In this document: piece after piece, positions 1-8,000 of the stretch
How positions within the stretch are numbered: the first letter of the stretch is position 1
Layout: each line of letters begins with the position of its first letter
Translations under genes and position numbers: made by a program
Source of the DNA: an uncultured Prevotella sp.
GTDB lineage: Bacteria; Bacteroidota; Bacteroidia; Bacteroidales; Bacteroidaceae
Assembly (NCBI RefSeq): GCF_946407605.1
Contig: NZ_CAMJOS010000006.1
Span: 1 to 64,000 of the forward strand
Direction: 5' to 3'
Length of the DNA: 64,000 bases
Notes under the pieces: model-generated
Databases searched by the model: none
What the model saw: only the letters and a program-made list of their open reading frames with translations
What the model was told of the DNA's origin: nothing

Positions 1-463
1 GCAGAAACGATAATCCCATAAAGAGGAACGAGAAGCCGAAGATGAATTCGCCAATACTTTTCCTGTTGCCCTTTCCACTAAAGATTAATGGCATTCCAAC
101 TGCCAAAAGAGGAATAGCGAAAGCCGCGATGTTCACCTTGAAGCCTACGGCAGAGATAATCCACGCCGTCACCGTTGTGCCGATGTTCGCGCCCATGATG
201 ACACCGATAGACTGTGCCAGCGTCATCAGTCCTGCATTCACAAAACTCACCACCATTACCGTCGTGGCACTCGATGACTGGATGAGTGCCGTGATCAGGA
301 TACCCGTCAGCACACCCATCACGCGGTTCTTGGTCATAGCCGCCAGAATGCTACGCAGGCGGTCGCCTGCAAACTTTTCAAGTCCTTCCGACATTGTTTT
401 CATTCCGAAGAGGAACAACGCCAGAGAACCAATCAACGAGAAAATGTTGATAATTAATTCCAT
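1..463 (-). CDS. Na/Pi cotransporter family protein (N-terminal part, runs off window)
   Basis: Reading the minus strand from the ATG at 463 gives 154 residues that stay open to the window edge, so the C-terminal part lies outside. The product should move inorganic phosphate with sodium across the inner membrane (NptA/YjbB type). Visible evidence is the family signature near residues 57-92: the serine-rich QSSSATT motif, a hydrophobic segment, then GANIGTT. Hydrophobic helices alternate with short polar turns, and the start (MELIIN) leads directly into the first helix. A -7 promoter match lies 25 bp upstream. Whether the missing part carries a PhoU-like cytoplasmic domain cannot be seen. Confidence 0.9.
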   Translation of the reverse strand, partial: MELIINIFSLIGSLALFLFGMKTMSEGLEKFAGDRLRSILAAMTKNRVMGVLTGILITALIQSSSATTVMVVSFVNAGLMTLAQSIGVIMGANIGTTVTAWIISAVGFKVNIAAFAIPLLAVGMPLIFSGKGNRKSIGEFIFGFSFLFMGLSFL

Positions 464-487
464 ATATCTGTTTTCTATAATATGTCG

Positions 488-495
488 CAAAGGTA
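488..495 (-). promoter_or_regulatory. -7 promoter element of the Na/Pi cotransporter gene
   Basis: The minus strand reads TACCTTTG, a full match to the Bacteroidota -7 consensus TAnnTTTG, 25 bp upstream of the ATG at 463. No convincing -33 TTTG was found. Confidence 0.6.
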
Positions 496-602
496 TGATA
501 ATCGTGTTACGACTCTATTACGCAGATATTACAACCTTGTTACAATTTACTCTTGTAACCTTTCCATCATATTATTGAAATATTAATGTAACATATTCCA
601 TC

Positions 603-610
603 TACTTTTG
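603..610 (+). promoter_or_regulatory. -7 promoter element upstream of a 40-residue ORF
   Basis: TACTTTTG matches TAnnTTTG and lies 31 bp before the small ORF at 642. Together with 488-495 it forms a divergent promoter region. Confidence 0.5.
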
Positions 611-641
611 CAGCAATAAAACCAAATACATAATACTGAAA

Positions 642-764
642 ATGAATAGAGAAAAGGCAGATAGAATCATCAGTTTATGCAATTGGATGAGATTCATCAT
701 CCTAGCATTGTTCCTTATATTAGTTTTTATAGGGTTAGGTAAAGCGGCTTGTTTCATACGATGA
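642..764 (+). CDS. Putative 40-residue single-pass membrane protein
   Basis: ATG to TGA gives 40 residues: a charged N-terminus (MNREKADRI), then a strongly hydrophobic stretch at about residues 16-33 (WMRFIILALFLILVFIG), then a short tail KAACFIR. This is the usual profile of a small single-pass membrane protein. A promoter match 31 bp upstream supports transcription. I do not recognise a family and no partner gene is adjacent; the Na/Pi transporter is divergent. It could be a chance ORF, but hydrophobic segment plus promoter make it worth annotating. Confidence 0.4.
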   Translation: MNREKADRIISLCNWMRFIILALFLILVFIGLGKAACFIR

Positions 765-924
765 GAGTCGAAAAACAAGTTTAACGTATAGTAGTGTGTG
801 TGTTTATTCGAATAATACAATAAGTCCATAAGAAATAGATGCTCTCGACCAGCGCCAGTCCCTACAATTCAGAGATAAGTTGAAAGAGTTATTCCGTTAA
901 TTATCAGGCTCTTTCTACCACGTT

Positions 925-959
925 ATACCCCCTATATGTACATACATTGTAGGGGGTAT
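925..959. terminator. Strong hairpin, possible bidirectional terminator
   Basis: A perfect 10-bp inverted repeat (ATACCCCCTA / TAGGGGGTAT) encloses a 15-base loop and is followed on the plus strand by a short T-rich run. It sits between the small ORF at 642-764 and the next promoter match at 977. Confidence 0.5.
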
Positions 960-976
960 TTGTTTCTGCTTTTTCG

Positions 977-984
977 TAACTTTG
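977..984 (+). promoter_or_regulatory. -7 promoter element before a truncated ORF
   Basis: TAACTTTG matches TAnnTTTG, 31 bp upstream of the ATG at 1016. Confidence 0.5.
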
Positions 985-1015
985 CGCTCAAAAGTTTAAC
1001 CAATGAAATGAAGTT

Positions 1016-1087
1016 ATGAATGAGAATGTGATGAGCCAGTTGGATGCGGAACTGGAGCATGCGGGCGAGGAGACGGCGCCCTTCTGA
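1016..1087 (+). pseudogene. 23-residue 5' stub of a gene interrupted by a palindromic element
   Basis: A promoter (977-984) is followed by an ATG and 23 acidic codons (MNENVMSQLDAELEHAGEE...), then a stop immediately before the large hairpin at 1098-1145. Promoter, start and protein-like beginning cut off by a palindrome suggest the 5' end of a gene destroyed by insertion or deletion. The family cannot be recognised from 23 residues, and a real short peptide is also possible. Confidence 0.35.
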
Positions 1088-1097
1088 AACCCCACTT

Positions 1098-1145
1098 CCC
1101 TCTTATATTTCCGTTCCCCTTTAGGGGGAACTCCAATATAGAGGG
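1098..1145. repeat. Nested palindromic element
   Basis: An outer stem (CCCTCTTATATT against AATATAGAGGG, one bulge) encloses an inner stem GTTCCCC/GGGGAAC with loop TTTAG. It directly follows a truncated ORF and has the CCCT...AGGG composition of palindromes seen inside the gene at 47648-48337. Confidence 0.6.
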
Positions 1146-1179
1146 AGGGTTTCCTCAGGGAAGCAAAAATCAACAAGCA

Positions 1180-1299
1180 ATGAAGCTCAACGAAATCCTA
1201 TCACCATCTATCAGACAAGTGCTGCGCCCCAACCATATAGTACCACCATGTGCTGTTGAGTGGCTATCAGTGAACTATGGAATTAGAATAGATGACTGA
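1180..1299 (+). CDS. Short ORF of unknown function, 39 residues
   Basis: ATG to TGA encodes 39 residues beginning MKLNEILSPSIRQVLR and ending VNYGIRIDD. It has no signal peptide or membrane segment, and its composition is protein-like rather than low complexity. There is no promoter directly upstream, because a palindromic element intervenes. I do not recognise it. It may be a second fragment of the gene whose 5' stub lies at 1016-1087, or a small independent protein. Confidence 0.25.
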   Translation: MKLNEILSPSIRQVLRPNHIVPPCAVEWLSVNYGIRIDD

Positions 1300-1300
1300 C

Positions 1301-1350
1301 GATGGGAAATAATGGGAAAAGATGGGGAAGAACGGGGAAGGATGGGAAAA
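1301..1350. repeat. Five 10-bp tandem repeats (GATGGGAAAA-like)
   Basis: Five consecutive 10-base units read gatgggaaat, aatgggaaaa, gatggggaag, aacggggaag and gatgggaaaa, in exact register. This is a degenerate minisatellite in a gene-free stretch. Confidence 0.8.
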
Positions 1351-1813
1351 CGTCCTTCGCGATTGTAGTACCTTTGTACTCGTTAAGGCAAGTGAGCCGA
1401 AGGGACGTCACCTACGACCCGTTCCGATGTTTGTTTCCATCCGTTCCGACGTCATCTGCGACCCGTTCCGATGATACTTTAGGGGGGTAAAGTATCGCAT
1501 CTACGACCGCAAAGTGACGTTCCCTCGGGTGAAAGAAACGTCCCGGACGACCCCAAAGTGACATACCTATCTCTCGCAGAAGACTGGTTTATATCTCTCG
1601 CAGAAGTTTGTGGTTTTAATCTCTCGCAGATCTCGCAGATTTAAAAGAGACAGACTTCAGGTGCGCGCAGCAAAGATCTGCGTCATCTGCGCCATCTGCG
1701 AGAAATAAATACACTTTGCGAGAAACGACACTCTCTTGTCAGAGACTAAATGTTTAATTTTAAAAGATTATGAGTCAGAAGTACATATGACCAACTTGGC
1801 AGGATGGTGAATG
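1351..1813. other. Gene-free, repeat-rich stretch
   Basis: No convincing gene. It holds two copies of a GCGACCCGTTCCGATG-like sequence (about 1415-1431 and 1458-1473), a perfect 9-bp hairpin GATACTTTA/TAAAGTATC with a G6 loop at 1473-1496, and four tandem-like ATCTCTCGCAGA motifs between 1568 and 1640, with relatives at 1684-1705. These look like mobile or slippage-derived intergenic repeats rather than coding sequence. Confidence 0.6.
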
Positions 1814-3091
1814 TCAATCTTTCAAGCAACCGATTGGAACTACAAATATTTCGTCTGGCCGCTGGTATGCATAGGGACCAACTGCTGTCAGTACCATCTT
1901 GAATGAAGGCTTCTTCATCTTCGTGGTGTCAATAGTATCGGCAAGCGTATTCAAAGCCTCGGCACCATCGTTTATCAACTTCTCGCCACCAAGCTTTATC
2001 TCTATCAGTCCATACGTGCCGTTACGACGATGCAGCACGGTGTCGCACTCCAGTCCTGAACTGTCGCGATAATGATAGAGTCTTCCGTCGAGTGCCTCGG
2101 CAAAAACACGCAAGTCACGTACAGCCAAATCTTCGAAGATGAGTCCGAACGAATTTAAATCGTTTATCAGGTCTTGGGGACCCAAACCTAATGATGCCGT
2201 ACCAATGCTTGGATCAACGAAATGACGGGTGTCACTGGTACGAATAGCTGCCTTGCTGCGGATATTGGGATTCCACGCGTCAAGGTCTTCAATCACGAAA
2301 AGTTTCCTCAGCGCCTTGATATAGTCGGCAACGGTATCCTCGTCAAGCGTTTTTGCGTCGTTGGACAGCATATCGGCTTTGATGGTGCTGTAGGGTACTT
2401 GCTGAGAGATATTGCGGGCATACGAACGCAGCAGCAGACGTGTACGCTCTGGACTGCGTTTTACGCCATCTACACGTTGTATATCTCGTTCTGCAATGTC
2501 GTCAACATAGCCAAAGGCCTGATCCAAAGCAATATCACCTTCGAGCAGCGTTGCCTGCGGCCAGCCACCACGGCAAGTCAGAAAGGCAATACGCTCCAAA
2601 TCGATGCTATTGGATTGCGGTTCGAACGTTTCGCCATCGAAGAGCTTTGCCAGACTGACGCTACCAGTAGATTCTCCAGACTCATACAGACTCATCGGGC
2701 GCATCTTGACTCTGCCAATACGCCCCGTTCCGCTGTGAACAGTGTCTTCAGCCTGTGGTGCAACTGTAGAACCCGTCAGGATGAATTGAGAAAACGCACT
2801 TCGCTTATCCACTTCATTTCTGATAGTATCCCACAGTTCCGTTATCGTCTGCCATTCGTCAATCAGTCTGGGCGTTTCGCCTTGAAGGAGGGTTTTCGAA
2901 CTGATTTCCATCATCTGCCTGCTCTGTTTCAAGACTTCCGTATCTCCCAAATCAAGCAGACTCTTGGATTGCTGGCGTGCTGTCGTTGTCTTACCGCACC
3001 ATTTAGGTCCTTCAATCAATACGGCACCTTTACCTGCCAGCTTGCGAGCCAACAGTCTGTCGGCAATTCTTGGTTTGTACATATTCTCCAT
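1814..3091 (-). CDS. ATP-binding protein, AAA_14 plus DUF4143 type
   Basis: From the ATG at 3091 the product is 425 residues. The N-terminus has a Walker A motif (GPKWCGKTTT, about residue 28) in the typical context KGAVLIEGPKWCGKTT, and a Walker B/sensor region (RLIDEWQ...LTGS) near residues 70-110. The C-terminal half carries the DUF4143 nuclease-like pattern ending DTVLHRRNGTYGLIEIKLGG. Such ATPases are widespread in Bacteroidota, often in accessory or defence neighbourhoods; their substrate is unknown. An upstream in-frame start near 3196 would overlap the promoter at 3194-3201, so M36 of the longest frame (position 3091) is preferred. Next to it lies a decayed restriction operon on the other strand. 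Confidence 0.85.
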   Translation of the reverse strand: MENMYKPRIADRLLARKLAGKGAVLIEGPKWCGKTTTARQQSKSLLDLGDTEVLKQSRQMMEISSKTLLQGETPRLIDEWQTITELWDTIRNEVDKRSAFSQFILTGSTVAPQAEDTVHSGTGRIGRVKMRPMSLYESGESTGSVSLAKLFDGETFEPQSNSIDLERIAFLTCRGGWPQATLLEGDIALDQAFGYVDDIAERDIQRVDGVKRSPERTRLLLRSYARNISQQVPYSTIKADMLSNDAKTLDEDTVADYIKALRKLFVIEDLDAWNPNIRSKAAIRTSDTRHFVDPSIGTASLGLGPQDLINDLNSFGLIFEDLAVRDLRVFAEALDGRLYHYRDSSGLECDTVLHRRNGTYGLIEIKLGGEKLINDGAEALNTLADTIDTTKMKKPSFKMVLTAVGPYAYQRPDEIFVVPIGCLKD

Positions 3092-3193
3092 CGTTTTATT
3101 CGTTCTGTTTACAGGGCGCAAGGACAGTGCAAACCGAATGCAGATAGCTTGCTCTATGCTGAGGTGCAGCCTGTTCTCGCACGCTTTTGCGTG

Positions 3194-3201
3194 CAAAGTT
3201 A
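3194..3201 (-). promoter_or_regulatory. -7 promoter element of the DUF4143 ATPase gene
   Basis: The minus strand reads TAACTTTG. It implies a leader of about 100 nt before the chosen ATG at 3091 and argues against a start at 3196. Confidence 0.55.
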
Positions 3202-3235
3202 CTGATTTGTACTGAATTATCCAAATGTTTTTGTG

Positions 3236-3325
3236 ACTTTTCGGTTGTTTGTGACGATTTTATTCGGTCGTTTGTAGTAATTTTATTCGGTCATTTGTGG
3301 TTGTTTTGTTCGGTTTATTGTACCA
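3236..3325. repeat. Four direct repeats with exact 23-bp period
   Basis: The core TCGGTnnTTTG (last copy TCGGTTTATTG) occurs at 3241, 3264, 3287 and 3310, so every spacing is 23 bp. The array lies between the ATPase promoter and the hsdM stub, and is followed by GTACCAGATT duplications at 3319-3340. It could be a regulator-binding array or the degenerate end of a lost gene on the minus strand. The 23-bp period is not a multiple of three, which argues against a coding repeat. Confidence 0.75.
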
Positions 3326-3585
3326 GATTGTACCAGATTCTTTAAGTAGACTGTACCAGTCTTTAACTGTAAATGCTTCACATGCCCCGAAGAAATATAG
3401 TCTATATTATGTTTTAAGAAAGCCGTGTTAGGGGACTTCATCCATGTCCCCCCGTTCCCATTCAATCTCACAAATATTGGTGTCAATTTTGTGATTTTTA
3501 GCCTCAATTGAACTAAAAGGCAAAGAAAATTGCCGCATTTTGTCATATTTTTGTTTATTCTTGCACGTTTTACATGAAAAATTAG
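3326..3585. other. Stretch without a supported gene upstream of the restriction remnant
   Basis: A minus-strand frame of 87 codons covers 3283-3546, but it has no recognisable domain and crosses the 23-bp repeats, so it is not annotated as a gene. Nothing else is seen here. Confidence 0.4.
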
Positions 3586-3593
3586 TATTTTTG
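3586..3593 (+). promoter_or_regulatory. -7 promoter element of the decayed hsdM-fic-hsdS operon
   Basis: TATTTTTG matches TAnnTTTG, 19 bp upstream of the hsdM stub ATG at 3613. It would still drive fic at 3716. Confidence 0.55.
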
Positions 3594-3612
3594 TTGCTTA
3601 AAACAGAAGCAA

Positions 3613-3690
3613 ATGACTGTAAAGATAAATATACGCAAACTGGAAGCTGACCTTTGGGAGTCGGCAGACCTGCTTCGTGGGAGGGGTTGA
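3613..3690 (+). pseudogene. hsdM: 5' stub of a type I restriction-modification methyltransferase gene (hsdM)
   Basis: Twenty-five codons begin MTVKINIRKLEADLWESAD and continue LLRGRG before a TGA. The block KLEADLWESADLLR is the conserved N-terminal start of HsdM proteins, where it is normally followed by about 480 more residues. Here the frame stops and a Fic gene begins 25 bp later, so nearly all of hsdM has been deleted. Promoter, start codon and first codons are preserved, which dates the deletion as internal and probably recent. Identification rests on family knowledge of the HsdM N-terminus; the stub cannot methylate DNA. Confidence 0.7.
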
Positions 3691-3715
3691 AATAAAGAAA
3701 TGAGGAGGATGAGGT

Positions 3716-4717
3716 ATGAATGAAATGAAAGATAAGTTTAAGAAGGCTGACGAGAACAACCGTTTGCTGTCAGCATACAGACCTTTACCGCCCGAAACAC
3801 TAAAATCGTTAAGAGAGTACTACCGCGTAGGGCTCACTTATACGAGTAATGCCCTTGAAGGCAATAGCCTGACAGAGTCAGAAACCAAAGTAGTCATTGA
3901 GGACGGATTGACGATTGAGGGTAAGCCCCTGCGCGACCATTACGAGGCAGTAGGTCATGCCAAGGCCTACGACTATATCTACCAGATTACCGAAAAGGAA
4001 AGTCTTGAAGAAGAGGACATTCTGGCTCTTCATCGCCTGTTCTATCAGCAGATAGATGCCGAAAAGGCAGGAAAATATCGTGACGTAAAGGTTTATATCA
4101 GCGGCAGCCGTTATGCGGTATCGGCAGTATCTAAGATTCCTGCTGAGATGCAGAAACTTGTTAAATGGTACAATGACAACGAGAAGAAGTTGCACCCAAT
4201 AGAGTTGGCGGCTACGTTGCATCAGCGTTTTGTCTTCATTCATCCCTTTGTGGATGGCAACGGGCGTGTGGCGCGTCTGCTGATGAACCTGGCTTTGTTG
4301 CGCAACGGCTTTACCATTGCCATTATTCCTGCTGTTCTGCGTCATGAATACATCTATTCGTTAGAGGCAGCCCATACTCGTCCAGAGGTCTTTGTTGACT
4401 TTATTGCCGACCGTGTGATAGCCACCCAACTTGACCTGCTCAGGCTGATGCGGGAAGACGATGATACTGTAAATGATACTGTAAATGATACTGTAAAAGC
4501 AGTCGCGCCCCAGCTTTCAAAGACCGAACAGACCGTCTTGAATGCGATAAGTACGTACCCCAATTATTCTTACGAGAAGCTTGCCACATACTGCCAGCTT
4601 TCTCGTCCTACTATCGCCCGTACCATCAAAGCCCTACAAAGCCGCGAGTTCATCCGACGCATAGGCTCTGATAAAACTGGCCATTGGGAAGTTATCGGAA
4701 AGGAGGATCAGGCATGA
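3716..4717 (+). CDS. Fic family protein (probable AMPylase) with C-terminal winged helix
   Basis: The 333-residue product has the Fic catalytic motif HPFVDGNGRVAR with the catalytic His at about 176, so it probably transfers AMP (or another nucleotide) to a target protein. An N-terminal inhibitory motif (S/T)xxxE(G/N) is present as SNALEG (Ser44, Glu48, Gly49), marking a self-inhibited class II Fic. Residues 250-261 are a DTVN repeat encoded by three 12-bp units (4463-4498). Residues 265-325 look like a winged-helix domain (YEKLATYCQLSRPTIARTIKALQ). A strong GAGGAGGATGAGG site precedes the ATG. The stop overlaps the ATG of an hsdS stub (ATGA). The position between hsdM and hsdS stubs shows it was a passenger of a type I restriction operon and alone survived intact. 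Confidence 0.92.
   Translation: MNEMKDKFKKADENNRLLSAYRPLPPETLKSLREYYRVGLTYTSNALEGNSLTESETKVVIEDGLTIEGKPLRDHYEAVGHAKAYDYIYQITEKESLEEEDILALHRLFYQQIDAEKAGKYRDVKVYISGSRYAVSAVSKIPAEMQKLVKWYNDNEKKLHPIELAATLHQRFVFIHPFVDGNGRVARLLMNLALLRNGFTIAIIPAVLRHEYIYSLEAAHTRPEVFVDFIADRVIATQLDLLRLMREDDDTVNDTVNDTVKAVAPQLSKTEQTVLNAISTYPNYSYEKLATYCQLSRPTIARTIKALQSREFIRRIGSDKTGHWEVIGKEDQA
4463..4498 (+). repeat. Three 12-bp tandem repeats inside the Fic gene
   Basis: GATACTGTAAAT occurs three times, the last with a final A, encoding DTVN linker units between the Fic and winged-helix parts. Gain or loss of a unit would keep the frame. Confidence 0.85.
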
Positions 4718-4767
4718 GTGAGTGGTAGAAAGTGAAGTTGGGAGATATTTGCGAAATAAGCATATAG
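4714..4767 (+). pseudogene. hsdS: 5' stub of a type I restriction specificity subunit gene (hsdS)
   Basis: Starting at the ATG that overlaps the fic stop, the frame reads MSEW, stop, KVKLGDICEISI, stop. The pattern MSEWxxVKLGDICEI is typical of the first residues of HsdS proteins. The in-frame TAG at 4726 and loss of everything after about codon 17 make it a remnant. Beyond 4767 the sequence no longer matches and a minus-strand protein-like stretch begins, so the deletion or inversion junction lies near 4765. The ATGA overlap with fic shows the original operon order hsdM-fic-hsdS. Confidence 0.65.
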
Positions 4768-4908
4768 GATATAGTTTCTTCCAAAGGGAGTGCCATCAGG
4801 CTCATACGACTGAGCCATCATATCCAAGGTATTGAGAAACTGGTAATAGTCCTCCTGCTCCCAGGTCGCTTGCACGGCAAGAACTTTCATAAACGTGTAG
4901 ATAGGGGG
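4768..4908 (-). pseudogene. Fragment of an unrecognised gene in reverse orientation
   Basis: The minus strand contains a protein-like stretch (MKVLAVQATWEQEDYYQF...LDMMAQSYEPDGTPFGRN) that runs up against the hsdS stub. Its aromatic and acidic composition looks like real coding sequence, but there is no promoter, it is short, and I do not recognise the family. It may be a piece brought in by the rearrangement that destroyed hsdS. Low confidence. Confidence 0.3.
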
Positions 4909-5001
4909 CATTATGACAGACTGATGAGGCATAAGTACCTCAAAATGCGTCCTTTTAAGAAAATTTTCTTCCGAATTGGAACATAAATAAAATAATTTTT
5001 G

Positions 5002-5009
5002 TATCTTTG
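5002..5009 (+). promoter_or_regulatory. -7 promoter element of the giant surface protein gene
   Basis: TATCTTTG matches TAnnTTTG and lies 65 bp before the ATG at 5075; the leader is AT-rich. Confidence 0.6.
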
Positions 5010-5074
5010 TACCGAATATTCAACTACTGCTGATAATAATAATATTAACAATAACTAACCAAACGACTATAAAT

Positions 5075-8000
5075 ATGAGAAAAAAGACTAAGAACAGGCA
5101 CGGAGGCCTCGGGCTGCAAGTGCTATTGCTCATGCTCGCCCTGCTCATCGGGGGCAGCCCGCAGGCAAGGGCGGAGCAGCAATCATTCGATTTTACCAAA
5201 ACAGACGCTGGGGGAGGAAATTACAGATGTCATGGCTATTCTGATTACATTTTGGTTGCAGGTGATTATAGTTATGCCTATTTTGAAACCAAAGATAAGT
5301 TCAACATCGACAATGGCCAGTTCTATTGGGGATTCCACGTCAAAGTAAATCAAGACTATTATTCTGGTCGTCATTGGGGCAGGAATTTAAATAATCAGTC
5401 CATATCAACATTCTTATACGAAGGAGAGATTTATCTGGTGACATCCGACGGCACCAAGCATCTGGTCGAGAAGTGGAAGAAAGATTATTTGCAAGAATCC
5501 ACTACTCCCTTGGAAACTGTCGACCATACCTGGGGAAAGGTATGGGTAAGCAATATAGAAAGTAATAATGTCCAAGTGTACTACGCGCCCTCGACCAAGG
5601 CATTTGAAGACGGTGTGAAGCGCATCGCGATGAAACAGACGGTAACATGGAAATATGGTGGTACTGACGTTAATGCTTACAATGCGGGCTGGATAGAATA
5701 CGAGAAAGACATCACATTGAGCGGTCTTGAGACTGAAAAGCCGATGCCCAAGCTCTCGGTGGACTGGGGCGACGGGGGTATGCTGACCTTCAAGGCCGCC
5801 GGCGTGCCCGACAAGCGGAGCAACGACAGCTATTCTGCACAGGGCTACAACATGAACCTGTACTACCACTACGACAACGACAATAAGAGTTCGAGGAACA
5901 ACACCTTCACCACTGCCGACGGCAACAAGATTTCCTTCACGAACGAGACGAACGGCAAGATGGACATGGCGTACAGCTACTGGCCGCTGACCCCGTCGAC
6001 AGACAAGGCCAAGGGCGCCTACACCGTGCCGGTCTTCGTGGAATACCGCGGCTTGGTGAAGCCGAAGCCGCAGAATGAAGGCAAAATTGTTCCCTCGGAC
6101 CACACGCTGAGCCAGCCCTGGGCTGACGGCTTCTTCGTGAAGCCCTTCACGCGGCCGAAATCGGTGTCGGTGGAGTTCGACAAGTGGAACAAGAAGAACG
6201 TCGTGACGTGGACGCGCCAGGACGAGGCGACGGGCTACAACGGCAATAAGGAACAGAGCGTCGCCTGCCGCTACGACGGCAAGTGGTACGTCATCCGCTA
6301 CGCGAAGGGCGGCTCTGCCACCGACTACACGCTGGTGGAGACGCTGAACGGCGACGCCTCGTCGCTGAAACTGACCGACGACGGCATCGACTACAACAAG
6401 GAGTACACCTACCGCGTCATCTTCCTGCCCTCGGTCTTGGAGAACAAGTACAGGGAGAACCTGGCCCAGCTGCCCGGCTACGGCAACGGCAGCACGCCCA
6501 CGGCCTACGACCTGTGGAACGAGGCCTCGATCAGCAATAAGCTGGAGATACCCATCACGCTGTCGCACGACAAGAGCGAAACGGACAAGATACACCTGAC
6601 GTGGGAGTACAACATCCCCCTGAGCGGGCTGAAGTGGAGCGTGGAGAGCCGCGCTGCGGGCAGCAGCAACTCCTGGACCGAGGAGCAGCAGCTCAGCCTG
6701 GACCCCAACAAGCACACCGCCGAGGTGAGGCTCGCCGGCTCGGCCTGCGACCCCAAGGAGTACCGCGTGAGCGTCGTGGTCAACAACACCCAGTTCCGCT
6801 CCGACATTCTCGGCGCCAGCCTGCCCTCCAGCACCTACATCAGCGACGTGCAGGTCACCACCGGCACCGAGGAGCAGAAGGTGGTGGTGGCGTGGAAGGT
6901 GGAGAACCCCGACCGGGAGCACGACATCTACTACCGCGTGCTGCGCCGCATCGTGGGCGAGAGCGACTGGGTGATGCTGAGCAGCTCCAAGCACGGCACC
7001 TTCAGCGAATACGAATATACCGACGACCGCGCCCAGGCCGGCACCTACTATGAGTATGCGGTGCAAGCCTTCGGTGCCCTGTGCGACGAGCAGCTGAAGC
7101 AGAGCGACATGATCATCAAGCCCGGCTTCTCGCAGGCCCGCGGCACCATCACCGGCCACATCGCCTACGGCTCGGGCACGGCGGTTGCAGGCGTCAGGGT
7201 GAACCTCGTCAAGTCGAGTACCGACGATGCCAACAGCCAGCCGCAGTTCCTCTCGCGCCGCATCGACGGCGAAGGGGCGGGCTTGCAGTGGCGTGCCAAC
7301 AGCGAGAAATATGACAATGTGCTCAACGGCCAGCAGCCGCTGACGCTGCAGCTGTGGGCCCGTCCGCAGAGTACGCTTGCCGGCGGCGCGTCGCAGCAGC
7401 AGATAGTGCAGATAGCCGGCGCCCTGGAGTTAGGCGTGAAGGAGTCGGGCGGTCGCTTCCACCTCTATGCCGTCGACCGCTCGCAGGGCGGAAAGACGGT
7501 GAAGGAGTTCACCAACCTCGTGTTCGACGACACCGACTTCACCCACGTCGCTGCCACCTACAGCGGCGGCACATGGACCTTCTACGTAGGTACGGAGACC
7601 CTGCAGAAAGCCACGATGACCGCAGCAGCCACCACATGGAACGCCGTCAGCAGCACCACCGCCACGCTGCCCACGCTGAGCCTGGGCGGTCCGGAGGCTA
7701 CGCGCACACAGGGCAGCGGCTTCAAGGGCTTCGTCGACGATGTACGCCTGTGGCAGCGCGCCCTCACCGAGGCAGAGATTACCGAGAACTACGCCCGCAT
7801 CCTGGGCGGCACGGAGAGCGGCATGGTGCTCTACTGGCCCTTCGACGAGGGACTGGCTGTGCAGCGCTATGCCTTCGACATCGCCCGTCAGGACGGCCTC
7901 TACCAGCTGAACCACCCCGAGGTGGGCGTCAACGTGGTGCCCGACGCCAGCTGTCCGCAGCACCTGAAGCTCTACGGCATGACCGACAGCGAGGGTAACT

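Noticed and set aside
2620..2660. GGTTCGAA-like tRNA T-loop motif
   Set aside because: It lies in ATPase coding sequence and no acceptor or anticodon stems can be formed.
2222..3205. Long plus-strand frame opposite the DUF4143 ATPase
   Set aside because: The minus strand carries Walker and DUF4143 motifs; the plus translation shows no recognisable domain.
3283..3546. 87-codon minus-strand frame
   Set aside because: It crosses the 23-bp repeat array, has no promoter or domain, and its composition is not convincing.
3613..4767. Active type I restriction-modification system
   Set aside because: hsdM and hsdS are reduced to stubs with stop codons and hsdR is absent from the window.
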